Source: Oceanospirillum sp964342385
GTDB lineage: Bacteria; Pseudomonadota; Gammaproteobacteria; Pseudomonadales; Halomonadaceae
Assembly (NCBI GenBank): GCA_964342385.1
Contig: CAYFGP010000001.1
Span: 1 to 64,000 of the forward strand
Direction of reading: 5' to 3'
Length of the DNA stretch: 64,000 bases
In this document: positions 1-8,482 of the stretch, piece after piece
Position numbering within the stretch: position 1 is the stretch's first letter
Layout: every line of letters starts with the position of its first letter
Program-made: the position numbers and the translations under genes
The notes under the pieces: generated by a model
What the model was told of the DNA's origin: nothing
The model's input: the letters and a program-made list of their open reading frames with translations, nothing else
Database searches by the model: none

Positions 1-55
1 CAAACTCTATACTCCCTTAGCAGGGGAGCGCCTTCAGCCTCTCGGCCACCTCTCC
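1..55 (-). tRNA. serX: tRNA-Ser(GCU), 3' part cut by window edge
   Basis: The reverse complement begins GGAGAGGTGGCCGAGAGG, the usual 5' part of a class II serine tRNA (acceptor strand, D-arm), followed by the anticodon arm with a CUGCUAA loop. The anticodon GCU (positions 19-21 on the plus strand) reads AGC/AGU. The long variable arm starts at the window edge; the T-arm and 3' end lie outside. A tRNA-Ser just downstream of csrA is a conserved arrangement in gammaproteobacteria. The symbol is only a conventional one. Confidence 0.93.
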
Positions 56-133
56 GAAACACGGCGCAAACTATACCATAGTTTTTTGGCTTGTCTATCT
101 TTTTTTATATTTTTTTAGTTATTTTTTCGCAAC

Positions 134-325
134 TTAGGAATCACTCTGGTCAGAGCCCTCTTTCTCACGCTGAATGCGCTGATAGATCTCTTCACGGTGA
201 ACAGCCACTTCTTTTGGTGCATTTACACCGATACGTACCTGGTTACCTTTAACGCCCAGTACGGTTACGGTAACTTCGTCACCAATCATCAGGGTTTCAC
301 CAACACGGCGGGTTAAAATCAACAT
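134..325 (-). CDS. csrA: Carbon storage regulator CsrA (RsmA)
   Basis: A 63-residue protein starting MLILTRRVGETLMIGD, the canonical CsrA/RsmA N-terminus. The family forms a small beta-sheet homodimer that binds GGA motifs in RNA hairpins, usually over ribosome binding sites, and represses or stabilises mRNAs. Leu4, Arg6 and the conserved core (VTVTVLGVKGNQVRIGVNAP) are present, and the variable acidic/serine C-terminus is normal. A GGAG ribosome site precedes the ATG. It lies between lysC, which ends in its own terminator 250 bp upstream, and tRNA-Ser, so it probably has its own promoter in the 326-523 gap. Its likely antagonist RNA is encoded at 59872-60252. Confidence 0.98.
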   Translation of the reverse strand: MLILTRRVGETLMIGDEVTVTVLGVKGNQVRIGVNAPKEVAVHREEIYQRIQREKEGSDQSDS

Positions 326-523
326 GGTTGAATCTCCTTATCTCCTCGGGGCGCTGAATGCTCTTGTAAAACATGCAGCAGATCAGATGGATGTAGGGCC
401 ATCTTTTTAAATTGAGCGCATATTATGCGTTAAATGCTATTTCGCTCAACTATTTCCTGTAATAAACCATTCATCAAAAAGATTTTTGGCAAACAGTTTG
501 TTACAGAGTATATGCTCCAGATG

Positions 524-560
524 AAAAAAAACAGGGTCACCTTTATTAAAGTAGACCCTG
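524..560 (-). terminator. Rho-independent terminator after lysC
   Basis: In the minus direction the 7-bp stem CAGGGTC/GACCCTG, extended by a second inner helix with a small internal mismatch, is followed by eight U residues (A run at 524-531). It sits 22 bp past the lysC stop codon and separates lysC from csrA. Confidence 0.9.
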
Positions 561-582
561 CCTGAAACTTCAAAAGCTGATT

Positions 583-1812
583 TTAATCTTCTTCTTTATC
601 CAGCCCGAATGCGGTGTGCAGTGCACGTACCGCCAGTTCCATAAATTTTTCATCAATTACGACAGAAATTTTAATCTCTGAGGTAGATACCATACGGATA
701 TTGATACCTTCATCCGACAGCACCTTAAACATCTTACTCGCGACACCGGCATGGGAACGCATGCCTACACCCACCAGAGACACTTTACAGATTTCGTTAT
801 CACCGGAGATTTCACCGGCACCCAGTTCTGCCACAACCTCTTCCAGTACCGCCTGGGCTTTTTTGTAATCGCCACGAGCTACGGTGAAGGTAAAGTCGGT
901 GGTTTTACCGTCAGGTGCCACGTTCTGAACAATCATGTCCACTTCAATGTTGGCGTCACCCACAGGGCCCAGAATTCGTGAAGCCACACCCGGCATATCC
1001 GGTGCGTTCAATACAGTCAGTTTGGCTTCATTCGCCGTAAAGGCGATACCAGAGATTAGCGGTTCTTCCATTGCGTCGACTTCCTCAGCAACAATCAGCG
1101 TACCCGGGCCATCCTGGAAACTGGACAGCACACGAAGTGGAACATTGTATTTGCCAGCAAATTCTACAGAGCGAATCTGTAGAACCTTGGAGCCCAGACT
1201 GGCCAGCTCCAGCATCTCTTCAACCGTTACGGTTTCCAGACGTTTTGCTTTTGAGCACACGCGTGGATCAGTAGTATAAACACCGTCAACGTCGGTAAAG
1301 ATCTGACACTCATCGGCTTTCAGTGCCGCAGCCAGTGCCACACCAGTAGTATCGGAACCACCACGACCCAGCGTGGTAATATTGCCGTGCTCATCCACAC
1401 CCTGGAAGCCCGCTACCACAACCACACGACCTTGATTCAGATCGTTACGGATTTTGTCATTATCAATCTTCTTAATACGGGCTTTGGTATGTGAGCTGTC
1501 GGTCACAATACTCACCTGAGAGCCCGTGTAAGACACCGCCGGACAATCCATATGGTTCAGCGTCATCGACAGCAGAGCAATGGTCACCTGCTCACCGGTC
1601 GACACCAGCATATCCATCTCACGGGGCGTCGGTTCCTCGTTAATTTCATTAGCCAGTGCAATCAGGCGGTTGGTTTCACCGCTCATAGCCGAGACCACAA
1701 CCACTACGTCGTGCCCTTCGTTACGGTAACCTTTTACCTTCTCGGCAACAGCTTTGATACGTTCGATGGAGCCTACGGAGGTACCACCAAACTTCTGAAC
1801 GTAAAGAGCCAT
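583..1812 (-). CDS. lysC: Aspartate kinase (lysine-sensitive type)
   Basis: Catalyses ATP-dependent phosphorylation of aspartate, the first step toward lysine, threonine, methionine and diaminopimelate. It starts MALYVQKFGGTSVG, the amino-acid kinase signature, with GRGGSDTTG in the catalytic domain (about residues 1-245) and two C-terminal ACT domains (about 265-405) that bind feedback inhibitors. The 409-residue length fits the monofunctional class of Pseudomonas-type bacteria. An upstream in-frame start would add 14 residues but would lie inside the alaS terminator, so the ATG at 1812, preceded by a GGGA motif, is preferred. It is downstream of alaS on the same strand, as in Pseudomonas. 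Confidence 0.97.
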   Translation of the reverse strand: MALYVQKFGGTSVGSIERIKAVAEKVKGYRNEGHDVVVVVSAMSGETNRLIALANEINEEPTPREMDMLVSTGEQVTIALLSMTLNHMDCPAVSYTGSQVSIVTDSSHTKARIKKIDNDKIRNDLNQGRVVVVAGFQGVDEHGNITTLGRGGSDTTGVALAAALKADECQIFTDVDGVYTTDPRVCSKAKRLETVTVEEMLELASLGSKVLQIRSVEFAGKYNVPLRVLSSFQDGPGTLIVAEEVDAMEEPLISGIAFTANEAKLTVLNAPDMPGVASRILGPVGDANIEVDMIVQNVAPDGKTTDFTFTVARGDYKKAQAVLEEVVAELGAGEISGDNEICKVSLVGVGMRSHAGVASKMFKVLSDEGINIRMVSTSEIKISVVIDEKFMELAVRALHTAFGLDKEED

Positions 1813-1840
1813 CGTTACGTTTTCCCTTTTCGGGTTGGTC

Positions 1841-1864
1841 AAAAAGCCCGGCATATAGCCGGGC
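1841..1864 (-). terminator. Rho-independent terminator after alaS
   Basis: Perfect short hairpin GCCCGGC/GCCGGGC (1846-1864) followed in the minus direction by five U residues (1841-1845). It lies 70 bp past the alaS stop and only about 30 bp before the lysC start, so lysC expression needs read-through or a promoter very close by. Confidence 0.85.
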
Positions 1865-1934
1865 CCCTGTATGATGCTGTTAACAACGTATTATTTGGCT
1901 AACAGATCTTAGTCCTGCTCTCAGAAGTCTGGCA

Positions 1935-4559
1935 CTAAGCCAGCTTTTCCTCAACCCAGGCCTGAACGGATTCCAATGCGCCAGACAGTGCCGCAGGGTT
2001 ATTACCACCCGCTTGTGCCATATCCGGACGACCGCCGCCTTTACCGCCCACTTGCGTCGCGACGTGGTTAACCAGTTCACCTGCTTTCAGCTTACCGGTC
2101 AGATCTTTACTGACACCAGCGATCAGAGCAACCTTGTCACCATTCACAGCAGCCAGTACCAGCGCACAGCTACCCAGTTTGTTTTTCAGCTGATCCATCA
2201 GATCACGCAGTGATTTGCCGTCAGCACCTTCCACGTTCACCGCCAGTACTTTAGCACCGGCAATTTCAACCGCTTGCGAGGCCATATCGGAACCTGCCGC
2301 GCTGGCCAGTTTAGCTTTCAGCTGCTCCAGCTCTTTTTCCAGCGCACGGCTACGATCCAGGCTAGCCGTCAGACGCTCAACCAGTTGCTCTGGCTTAGAC
2401 TTCAGCAGACCCGCTGCTTCGCTCAGCTGAGCCTCACGGCTCTGGGTGTAAGCAATCGCTTCAGCACCGGACACCGCTTCAACACGACGTACGCCAGAAG
2501 CAATACCACCTTCCGATACAATACGTACCAGACCGATATCACCAGTACGTTTGGCGTGAGTACCACCACACAGCTCAACGGAGAACTCACCCATGCTCAG
2601 TACACGTACTTCACCGGTGTATTTCTCACCAAACAGCGCCATTGCACCTTTAGCTTTTGCCGCTTCCAGATCCATCAGCTCAGTAGTCACGTCCAGGTTC
2701 GCCTGGATCTGAGCATTAACAATCTCTTCAACCTGCTTCAGCTGCTCTGGCGTCACCGCTTCAAAGTGGCTGAAGTCAAAACGCAGACGCTGACTGTCAC
2801 ACAGAGAACCTTTCTGCAGTACGTGGTCGCCTAGTACCAGACGCAAGGCTTCGTGTACCAAGTGAGTCGCAGAGTGGTTATGAGCAGTACGCAGACGCAG
2901 ATCCGCTTCAACCGCAGCATTCACGCTATCGCCTTTGCTGACAGAACCTTCAGCAACCAGACCGTGATGCAGGAAAGCACCGCTGGCTTTCTGCGTATCA
3001 CGCACATCAAAACGCGCGCCATCTTTAGTCAGAATACCGCAGTCACCCACCTGACCACCGGATTCACCGTAGAAAGGTGTTTGATCCAGTACGATAACCC
3101 CCTCTTCACCGGCATTCAGTGTCTCGACTTCTTTACCGTCACGGAACAGTGCTACAACAGAGCCTGTACCTTCGGTACCGTCGTAACCGGTAAATACGGT
3201 TTCGGAATCCACTTTGATCAGCGCGTTGTAGTCCAGACCGAAGCTGCTGCTGGAACGGGCACGCTCACGCTGGGCTTCCATCGCCACTTCAAAACCGGCT
3301 TCGTCCACTTCCAGATCACGCTCACGGGCGATATCTGCGGTCAGATCCATTGGGAAACCGTAGGTGTCGTACAGTTTAAAGACCACGTCACCTGGAATTA
3401 CTTTACCATCCAAATCGGCCAGATCCTGTTCCAGGATCTTCAGACCCTGCTCCAGAGTCTTAGCAAACTGCTCTTCTTCTGATTTCAGCAGACGGACAAT
3501 CGTTTCCTGCTGAGCACGCAGCTCTGGGAAAGCATCGCCCATCTCGTCAGCCAGTGCGGACACCAGCTTGTGGAAGAACAGACCGGTGGCACCCAGCTTA
3601 TTACCATGACGACAAGCACGACGGATAATACGACGCAGTACATAACCACGGCCTTCGTTAGAAGGAATCACACCATCGGCAATCAGGAAACTACAAGAAC
3701 GAATGTGGTCCGCGATCACTTTCAGTGATGGGTTATCATCGTTGGCACAACCTACCGCATCCGCAACCGCTTTCAGCAGGTTCTGGAACAGATCGATATC
3801 GTAGTTACCATGAACGCCCTGCATTACTGCACTAATACGCTCCAGACCCATACCGGTATCTACTGATGGCGCAGGCAGAGGCTGCATCTCACCATCGGCA
3901 GTACGGTTGAACTGCATAAATACTACGTTCCAGATTTCGATATAACGGTCGCCATCTTCTTCAGGCGTACCTGGCAAGCCACCCTCAATCTCAGGACCGT
4001 GATCGTAGAAAATCTCAGTACAAGGACCACAAGGACCAGTATCACCCATCGCCCAGAAGTTATCCGATGCGTATGGCGCGCCCTTGTTATCACCGATGCG
4101 AATCATGTGATCTTCAGGTACACCCAGTTCTTTCGTCCAGATGTCATAGGCTTCATCATCGGTAGCATATACAGTTACGTACAGCTTTTCGGTTGGCAGG
4201 CCCATGTACTCTTTAGAGGTCAGGAATTCCCACGCGAAGTTAATCGCATCCTGTTTGAAATAATCACCAAAGCTGAAGTTACCCAGCATTTCAAAGAAAG
4301 TGTGGTGACGGGCGGTATAACCCACATTTTCCAGGTCATTATGTTTACCACCTGCACGCACGCACTTCTGCGAGGTCGTGGCACGGGTGTAATCCCGCTT
4401 TTCCATACCCAGGAAACAATCTTTAAACTGATTCATACCTGCGTTAGTAAACAGCAGAGTAGGATCATCAGTGGGTACCAGTGAACTACTGGCTTCAATT
4501 TTGTGGCCTTTTGATTCAAAGAACTTTAAAAAGGCTTGGCGAATATCTGCACTTTTCAT
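1935..4559 (-). CDS. alaS: Alanyl-tRNA synthetase
   Basis: Charges tRNA-Ala with alanine. The 874-residue protein has the class II aminoacylation core at the N-terminus (MKSADIRQAFLKFFESKGH, then TNAGMNQFKD), a tRNA-recognition domain, the editing domain with the zinc/catalytic HSATH motif and the downstream CGGTH motif, and the C-Ala domain ending in GGGRPDMAQAGG. The length matches E. coli AlaRS. The ATG at 4559 is chosen over an upstream in-frame start because family members begin at MKS. In enterobacteria alaS directly follows recX; here an aryl polyene cluster of about 16 kb lies between them. Confidence 0.98.
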   Translation of the reverse strand: MKSADIRQAFLKFFESKGHKIEASSSLVPTDDPTLLFTNAGMNQFKDCFLGMEKRDYTRATTSQKCVRAGGKHNDLENVGYTARHHTFFEMLGNFSFGDYFKQDAINFAWEFLTSKEYMGLPTEKLYVTVYATDDEAYDIWTKELGVPEDHMIRIGDNKGAPYASDNFWAMGDTGPCGPCTEIFYDHGPEIEGGLPGTPEEDGDRYIEIWNVVFMQFNRTADGEMQPLPAPSVDTGMGLERISAVMQGVHGNYDIDLFQNLLKAVADAVGCANDDNPSLKVIADHIRSCSFLIADGVIPSNEGRGYVLRRIIRRACRHGNKLGATGLFFHKLVSALADEMGDAFPELRAQQETIVRLLKSEEEQFAKTLEQGLKILEQDLADLDGKVIPGDVVFKLYDTYGFPMDLTADIARERDLEVDEAGFEVAMEAQRERARSSSSFGLDYNALIKVDSETVFTGYDGTEGTGSVVALFRDGKEVETLNAGEEGVIVLDQTPFYGESGGQVGDCGILTKDGARFDVRDTQKASGAFLHHGLVAEGSVSKGDSVNAAVEADLRLRTAHNHSATHLVHEALRLVLGDHVLQKGSLCDSQRLRFDFSHFEAVTPEQLKQVEEIVNAQIQANLDVTTELMDLEAAKAKGAMALFGEKYTGEVRVLSMGEFSVELCGGTHAKRTGDIGLVRIVSEGGIASGVRRVEAVSGAEAIAYTQSREAQLSEAAGLLKSKPEQLVERLTASLDRSRALEKELEQLKAKLASAAGSDMASQAVEIAGAKVLAVNVEGADGKSLRDLMDQLKNKLGSCALVLAAVNGDKVALIAGVSKDLTGKLKAGELVNHVATQVGGKGGGRPDMAQAGGNNPAALSGALESVQAWVEEKLA

Positions 4560-4941
4560 ACAACAGGTCCGTAGGGAATACACGATCTAAGCCTGGAGAC
4601 AGGCATCACTTCTGTCCAAAAAGGGTCAGAGAGCGGCCTGATGCTGTACTCAGCCCCAGGAGTAAAAGGCAAACATTATAAGACCTGTAGGCAGGAAGGG
4701 TAGTATTACTTTGATCGAGAACCGATTTTTCTCGTCAGATCAGTACCGTTAGACGTAAATAGACAACCAGATCTATTTTTTTTGAGAAAAGTTCTCAACA
4801 CCTTTCTCACCTTTGCTATACGAAAGCTTTAAATAACAGAACCCATCTCTGAATCAGAAATAACAAAATTAGCTATAGTGAAAGCATTAAGAACGCATTT
4901 CTGACTCCCATCTTAGCTGACATAAGCAAGAGGAGTAGCCA
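4560..4941. other. Divergent intergenic region alaS / lipoprotein lipase
   Basis: 382 bp without a gene between divergently transcribed alaS and the lipase-like gene, so it must hold promoters for both. The half next to the lipase is AT-rich. No convincing operator, riboswitch or T-box-like structure is visible. A good ribosome site (AGAGGAG) precedes the lipase ATG. Confidence 0.5.
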
Positions 4942-5844
4942 ATGTATACCAGGATACTGACATCCAGCTTGTTTTTGCTGTTGCTCTCAAGCTGCGCATC
5001 ATCGTTACCGAGCGGAAAGTTTTACTATCAAGAGAAAAGATCGACCTATCACACGGACCTAGTAATTAGTATCGATAAACTGGAACCTTGTTATCTGTCA
5101 TCTGATGATAAACTCCATTTAAATAGGGATATGCCAGTCTTCCTATTAGTTCATGGATCTTCAAACTCACCCATTATTTTTTACACCCTGTCAGAACAGT
5201 TGGAAGCTCACGATATCCAAACGGTCTGCTTTCGTTATAACAGCCGTGATAGCATGTTTTTAAGTTCTCAACAGCTGATAGAAGCCGTAGAAGAATTATC
5301 CGCTGCACTCAACGGTCAGCAGATGACTATTATTGGCTATAGCCAAGGAGGCTTAGTTGCACGTAAAGCTATGATCATTGAGCGGGAACACCCCATCCCT
5401 TCTCAACTATCGCTGCAACTGGTAACAATAGCTTCACCATTTTCAGGTATTCAGTCCTCTAGGTTATGCATGAATACGATGCTGCGTCTTGTATCATTCG
5501 GCCTACATGACTTGATCTGTTGGGCTATCAGCGGGGATAAATGGGATGAAATTACGCCTAGTTCAGATTTTATTCGCTATCCCGGTACTCTCTCTCAGGC
5601 TATAAAACGTAGTTTAGCCATTATTACGGATGAATCGGGCTCTTGCAGAGTCGCGGATGAAGCAGGTCAATGCCTTAAAGGTGATTTTGTCTTTTCTTTA
5701 AGTGAACAAAAAACAAGTTTGTTCAAGAAAGAGGATTCTTTTACCAAAGTACAAGTAAAAGCAGGCCATGCTAATATTCTGGGTATTCATCACCAAGCGC
5801 CTGATCAATTAATTGATATTCTAAAACACCAGGGTTTTATTTAG
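4942..5844 (+). CDS. Lipase-like alpha/beta-hydrolase lipoprotein
   Basis: A 300-residue exported protein. The N-terminus is a lipoprotein signal with lipobox LSSC (Cys18). An alpha/beta-hydrolase core follows: the strand and oxyanion motif LLVHG (His71-Gly72) and the nucleophile elbow GYSQGG (Ser134), as in triacylglycerol lipases and PGAP1-like hydrolases. A C-terminal HANI segment could supply the catalytic histidine. It is probably an outer-membrane-anchored esterase or lipase with unknown substrate. It is a single gene next to the end of the aryl polyene cluster, which points the other way, so the association may be incidental. It is AT-richer than its neighbours. Confidence 0.75.
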   Translation: MYTRILTSSLFLLLLSSCASSLPSGKFYYQEKRSTYHTDLVISIDKLEPCYLSSDDKLHLNRDMPVFLLVHGSSNSPIIFYTLSEQLEAHDIQTVCFRYNSRDSMFLSSQQLIEAVEELSAALNGQQMTIIGYSQGGLVARKAMIIEREHPIPSQLSLQLVTIASPFSGIQSSRLCMNTMLRLVSFGLHDLICWAISGDKWDEITPSSDFIRYPGTLSQAIKRSLAIITDESGSCRVADEAGQCLKGDFVFSLSEQKTSLFKKEDSFTKVQVKAGHANILGIHHQAPDQLIDILKHQGFI

Positions 5845-6050
5845 CGAAAAGCCTGTATCACAAATCATCAAACGGATACTGATAAGCACTCATACAAAAG
5901 TTTCTCTTTAACAAATGGCTTCATGCTTCAGCCATTGACCAAAAAATATCGAAACATTTTTGTGTAAGTGTGTACTGCGTAAGATCAAGAGCTTAAATCT
6001 AACGTAATACAGGGACAAATTAAGTGGACTCGTCCAACCTAGAAAGGATG

Positions 6051-6073
6051 CTCCCCAGACTATAACTGGAGAG
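6051..6073 (-). terminator. Weak terminator-like hairpin at end of APE operon
   Basis: In the minus direction CTCTCCAG pairs with CTGGGGAG (one G-U pair), 9 bp past the stop of the last APE gene. The following tract (CATCCTTTC) has few U residues, so it may only stabilise the 3' end. Confidence 0.45.
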
Positions 6074-6081
6074 CAGCAGAA

Positions 6082-7308
6082 TTAGCCAAAGCGTTTAAAA
6101 ATCAGCGATGTATTAATTCCGCCAAAAGCAAAGTTATTGCTCATCACATACTCATTATCCAGAGTGCGGCCTTCAGCCATAATATAATCCAGGTCAGCAC
6201 ACTCTGGATCGACAGACTCCAGATTCGCTGTAGCATGATACCAATTGTTGTTCATCATCTGAATGCTCATCCAGGCTTCCAGTGCACCACAAGCACCTAA
6301 GGTGTGGCCAGTAAAGCTTTTAAAAGAGCTAATGGATATATTGCTACCTAACGCCGCAGCTGTGGCATGACTTTCAGCAATATCACCTCGTGCGGTAGCC
6401 GTACCGTGAGCACTGACGTAACCAATCTCCGAGCGATCCAGGCCAGCACTTTGCAATGCCAGACGAATGGCTATTTCCATAGTTTCAGCAGAGGGCTGGG
6501 TAATATGACTGCCGTCCGAATTCGTGCCAAAGCCCACAATCTCCGCATAAATTTTAGCCCCTCGAGCCTGTGCATGCTCCAGCTCTTCCAGAATCAGTGT
6601 ACAAGCGCCTTCACCAATGACTAAGCCATCTCTGTCTTTGTCGAAAGGTCGTGGCGAACACTCGGGCTCATCATTGCGGGTACTGGTGGCATATAGGGTA
6701 TCGAATACTGCGGCTTCCGTTGGACACAAACCCTCACTGCCGCCAGCTACCATAATGGTCTGCTTACCAGCTTGAATGGTCTCATAAGCGTAACCGATAC
6801 CTTGACTACCGGAGGTGCAGGCACTGGAGGTGGTAATCACCCGCCCCTGCAGACCAAAATGTACGCCTATATTCACCGGAGCCGTATGGGCCATCATCTT
6901 GATATAAGAATTCGCGTTCAAACCGTCTGAGGAGCAATTGATCAGCATATTTCCAAAGTCCTTAAAGCTGACCGTATCTCCGGCAGAAGAGCCATAAGAT
7001 ACGCCCACCTGACCACTTTTCAGGATAGGATCATCCAACAATCCGGCATCTTCCAAGGCTCTTTCCGTGCTCAAAACAGCCATCTGAGCAACCCGCCCCA
7101 TGCTTCTTAGGGCTTTTCTCTTATAGTGATCAGGCATGGCAAAGTCTGAAATAACACCGCCCAAACGAGTGTTAAGACCTTCATATTTGTCCCACTCATC
7201 CATATAGACGACACCGGTATCCATCGTTTTTAAGCGCTTTACGATATCGTCCCAGTTATCTCCAATCGGCGATAAACCCGCTATTCCTGTAACTACTACG
7301 CGCTTCAT
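6082..7308 (-). CDS. apeR: APE beta-ketoacyl-ACP synthase (FabF-like, ApeR type)
   Basis: A 408-residue type II ketosynthase that condenses malonyl-ACP with a growing acyl chain. The thiolase-fold triad is complete: Cys164 in SSACTSGSQG, His301 in SAHGTATARGD and His335 in SFTGHTLGACG; the C-terminal NNFAFGGINTS motif is present. It is the last gene of the aryl polyene operon and starts inside the stop of the ketoreductase (TAATG), so translation is coupled. By type and position it matches ApeR of the Xenorhabdus and E. coli clusters (from memory). In that system a separate ApeO-ApeC pair also elongates; the exact role of this enzyme is inferred. Confidence 0.88.
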   Translation of the reverse strand: MKRVVVTGIAGLSPIGDNWDDIVKRLKTMDTGVVYMDEWDKYEGLNTRLGGVISDFAMPDHYKRKALRSMGRVAQMAVLSTERALEDAGLLDDPILKSGQVGVSYGSSAGDTVSFKDFGNMLINCSSDGLNANSYIKMMAHTAPVNIGVHFGLQGRVITTSSACTSGSQGIGYAYETIQAGKQTIMVAGGSEGLCPTEAAVFDTLYATSTRNDEPECSPRPFDKDRDGLVIGEGACTLILEELEHAQARGAKIYAEIVGFGTNSDGSHITQPSAETMEIAIRLALQSAGLDRSEIGYVSAHGTATARGDIAESHATAAALGSNISISSFKSFTGHTLGACGALEAWMSIQMMNNNWYHATANLESVDPECADLDYIMAEGRTLDNEYVMSNNFAFGGINTSLIFKRFG

Positions 7309-8033
7309 TAGAACATTCCACCATTGACAGAGATCACCTGACGCGTGATATAAGCCGCATCTTCAGACATCAAAAAGCTGATGGTACCGGCAACTTCAGA
7401 TACCTTACCGACCCTTTGCATTGGTACCAATTTCAGCGCTTCGTCCAATGGCAACTCTTCCGTCATCTCTGTATCAATCAAACCAGGCGCAACGCAGTTA
7501 ACGGTGATCTTCCGCTTTGCCAACTCAACGGCCAGTGCTTTGGTCGCGCCAATAATGCCTGCTTTAGCGGCACTGTAATTCACCTGCCCCCGATTCCCCA
7601 TCTCGCCGGACACCGATGACAGGGTTACAATTCGACCGGGCTTACGTCTGCGAATCATCGGCATGCTCAGCGGGTGCAGTACATTGTAAAAACCATCCAG
7701 ATTGGTTCTCATAACCTGATCCCAATCGTCATCACTCAGCGCTGGAAAAGCATTATCCCGGGCGATCCCGGCATTGCACACTACACCATAATAAGCGCCG
7801 TGATGCTCAACATCCGCTTCCAGTATTTCACGACACTGCTCACGATCTGAAATATCAAACTGTAAAATGCGTGTATCCCGTCCCAGATCCTGAATCTGCA
7901 GAGCGACCTCTTCCGCCCGCTCACGATTACTGCGACAGTGCAACACTATGTCATAGCCATCCTGAGCCAAACGCAAGGCAATTTCACGGCCAATTCCACG
8001 GCTAGAGCCTGTTACTAAGATAGTGCCACTCAT
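7308..8033 (-). CDS. apeQ: APE 3-ketoacyl-ACP reductase (FabG-like, ApeQ type)
   Basis: A 241-residue short-chain dehydrogenase/reductase with the NADPH-binding motif TGSSRGIGR (about residues 8-16), CNAG at 86-89, and catalytic Ser140, Tyr153 and Lys157 (YSAAK). It reduces the beta-keto group after each condensation, before dehydration gives the conjugated polyene. It overlaps the dehydratase upstream by 4 bp and the ketosynthase downstream by 1 bp, typical of one tightly coupled operon. Confidence 0.9.
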   Translation of the reverse strand: MSGTILVTGSSRGIGREIALRLAQDGYDIVLHCRSNRERAEEVALQIQDLGRDTRILQFDISDREQCREILEADVEHHGAYYGVVCNAGIARDNAFPALSDDDWDQVMRTNLDGFYNVLHPLSMPMIRRRKPGRIVTLSSVSGEMGNRGQVNYSAAKAGIIGATKALAVELAKRKITVNCVAPGLIDTEMTEELPLDEALKLVPMQRVGKVSEVAGTISFLMSEDAAYITRQVISVNGGMF

Positions 8034-8482
8034 GACGCCTCCTCATTTAAAAACTGTTCCGCATCTTCAGGTTGGAAGACATTTAACCGGGCGCTGGCAT
8101 CCAGCTCTGGAGCGGTTAAAGTGCCATTAAATACACTCAAACCATTCTCCCCCTGCATCTCTTCTTCAACCAACAACTCAAGGGTGACACCCAAGGGAAA
8201 ATAATCAGTAGAACAGAGATATTTACGCGTACCCAGCAAGAAACCAACCTTAGGAACACCACCTTGACGGCGCTCCTGCAGGCCGGCAAAAGCACCAATA
8301 GCCTGTGCCAGATACTCCAGACCAACCCAGGCGGGCACACCTTTTTCATCAGCAAACATACTCTCAGGCGTAATCTGTACCTGGGCTTTCAGCCAATCAT
8401 CACCGTATTCGCTGATATGACTGAGCAAACTCATCTTGCCGGAATGAGGCACTAGCTGCTCAACGCTGTATTCAGATTTCAT
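8030..8482 (-). CDS. apeP: APE hotdog dehydratase (ApeP type)
   Basis: A 150-residue hotdog-fold protein of the FabA/FabZ-like group found in aryl polyene clusters. PHSGKM (residues 12-17) holds the likely active-site His, and WVGLEYLAQAIGAFAG forms the central hotdog helix with the acidic residue. It is predicted to dehydrate beta-hydroxyacyl-ACP. A second dehydratase domain is fused to the AMP-ligase at 16986-19034, so this cluster has two, as the reference clusters do (ApeI and ApeP). It overlaps apeO by 11 bp and apeQ by 4 bp. Confidence 0.85.
   Translation of the reverse strand: MKSEYSVEQLVPHSGKMSLLSHISEYGDDWLKAQVQITPESMFADEKGVPAWVGLEYLAQAIGAFAGLQERRQGGVPKVGFLLGTRKYLCSTDYFPLGVTLELLVEEEMQGENGLSVFNGTLTAPELDASARLNVFQPEDAEQFLNEEAS

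Noticed and set aside
1813..1854. Longer N-terminus of LysC
   Set aside because: It would begin inside the alaS terminator hairpin; aspartate kinases start at the MALYVQKFGG position.
4560..4941. A T-box or other amino-acid leader for alaS
   Set aside because: No antiterminator or terminator hairpin pair is visible in the alaS leader, and such elements are rare in gammaproteobacteria.
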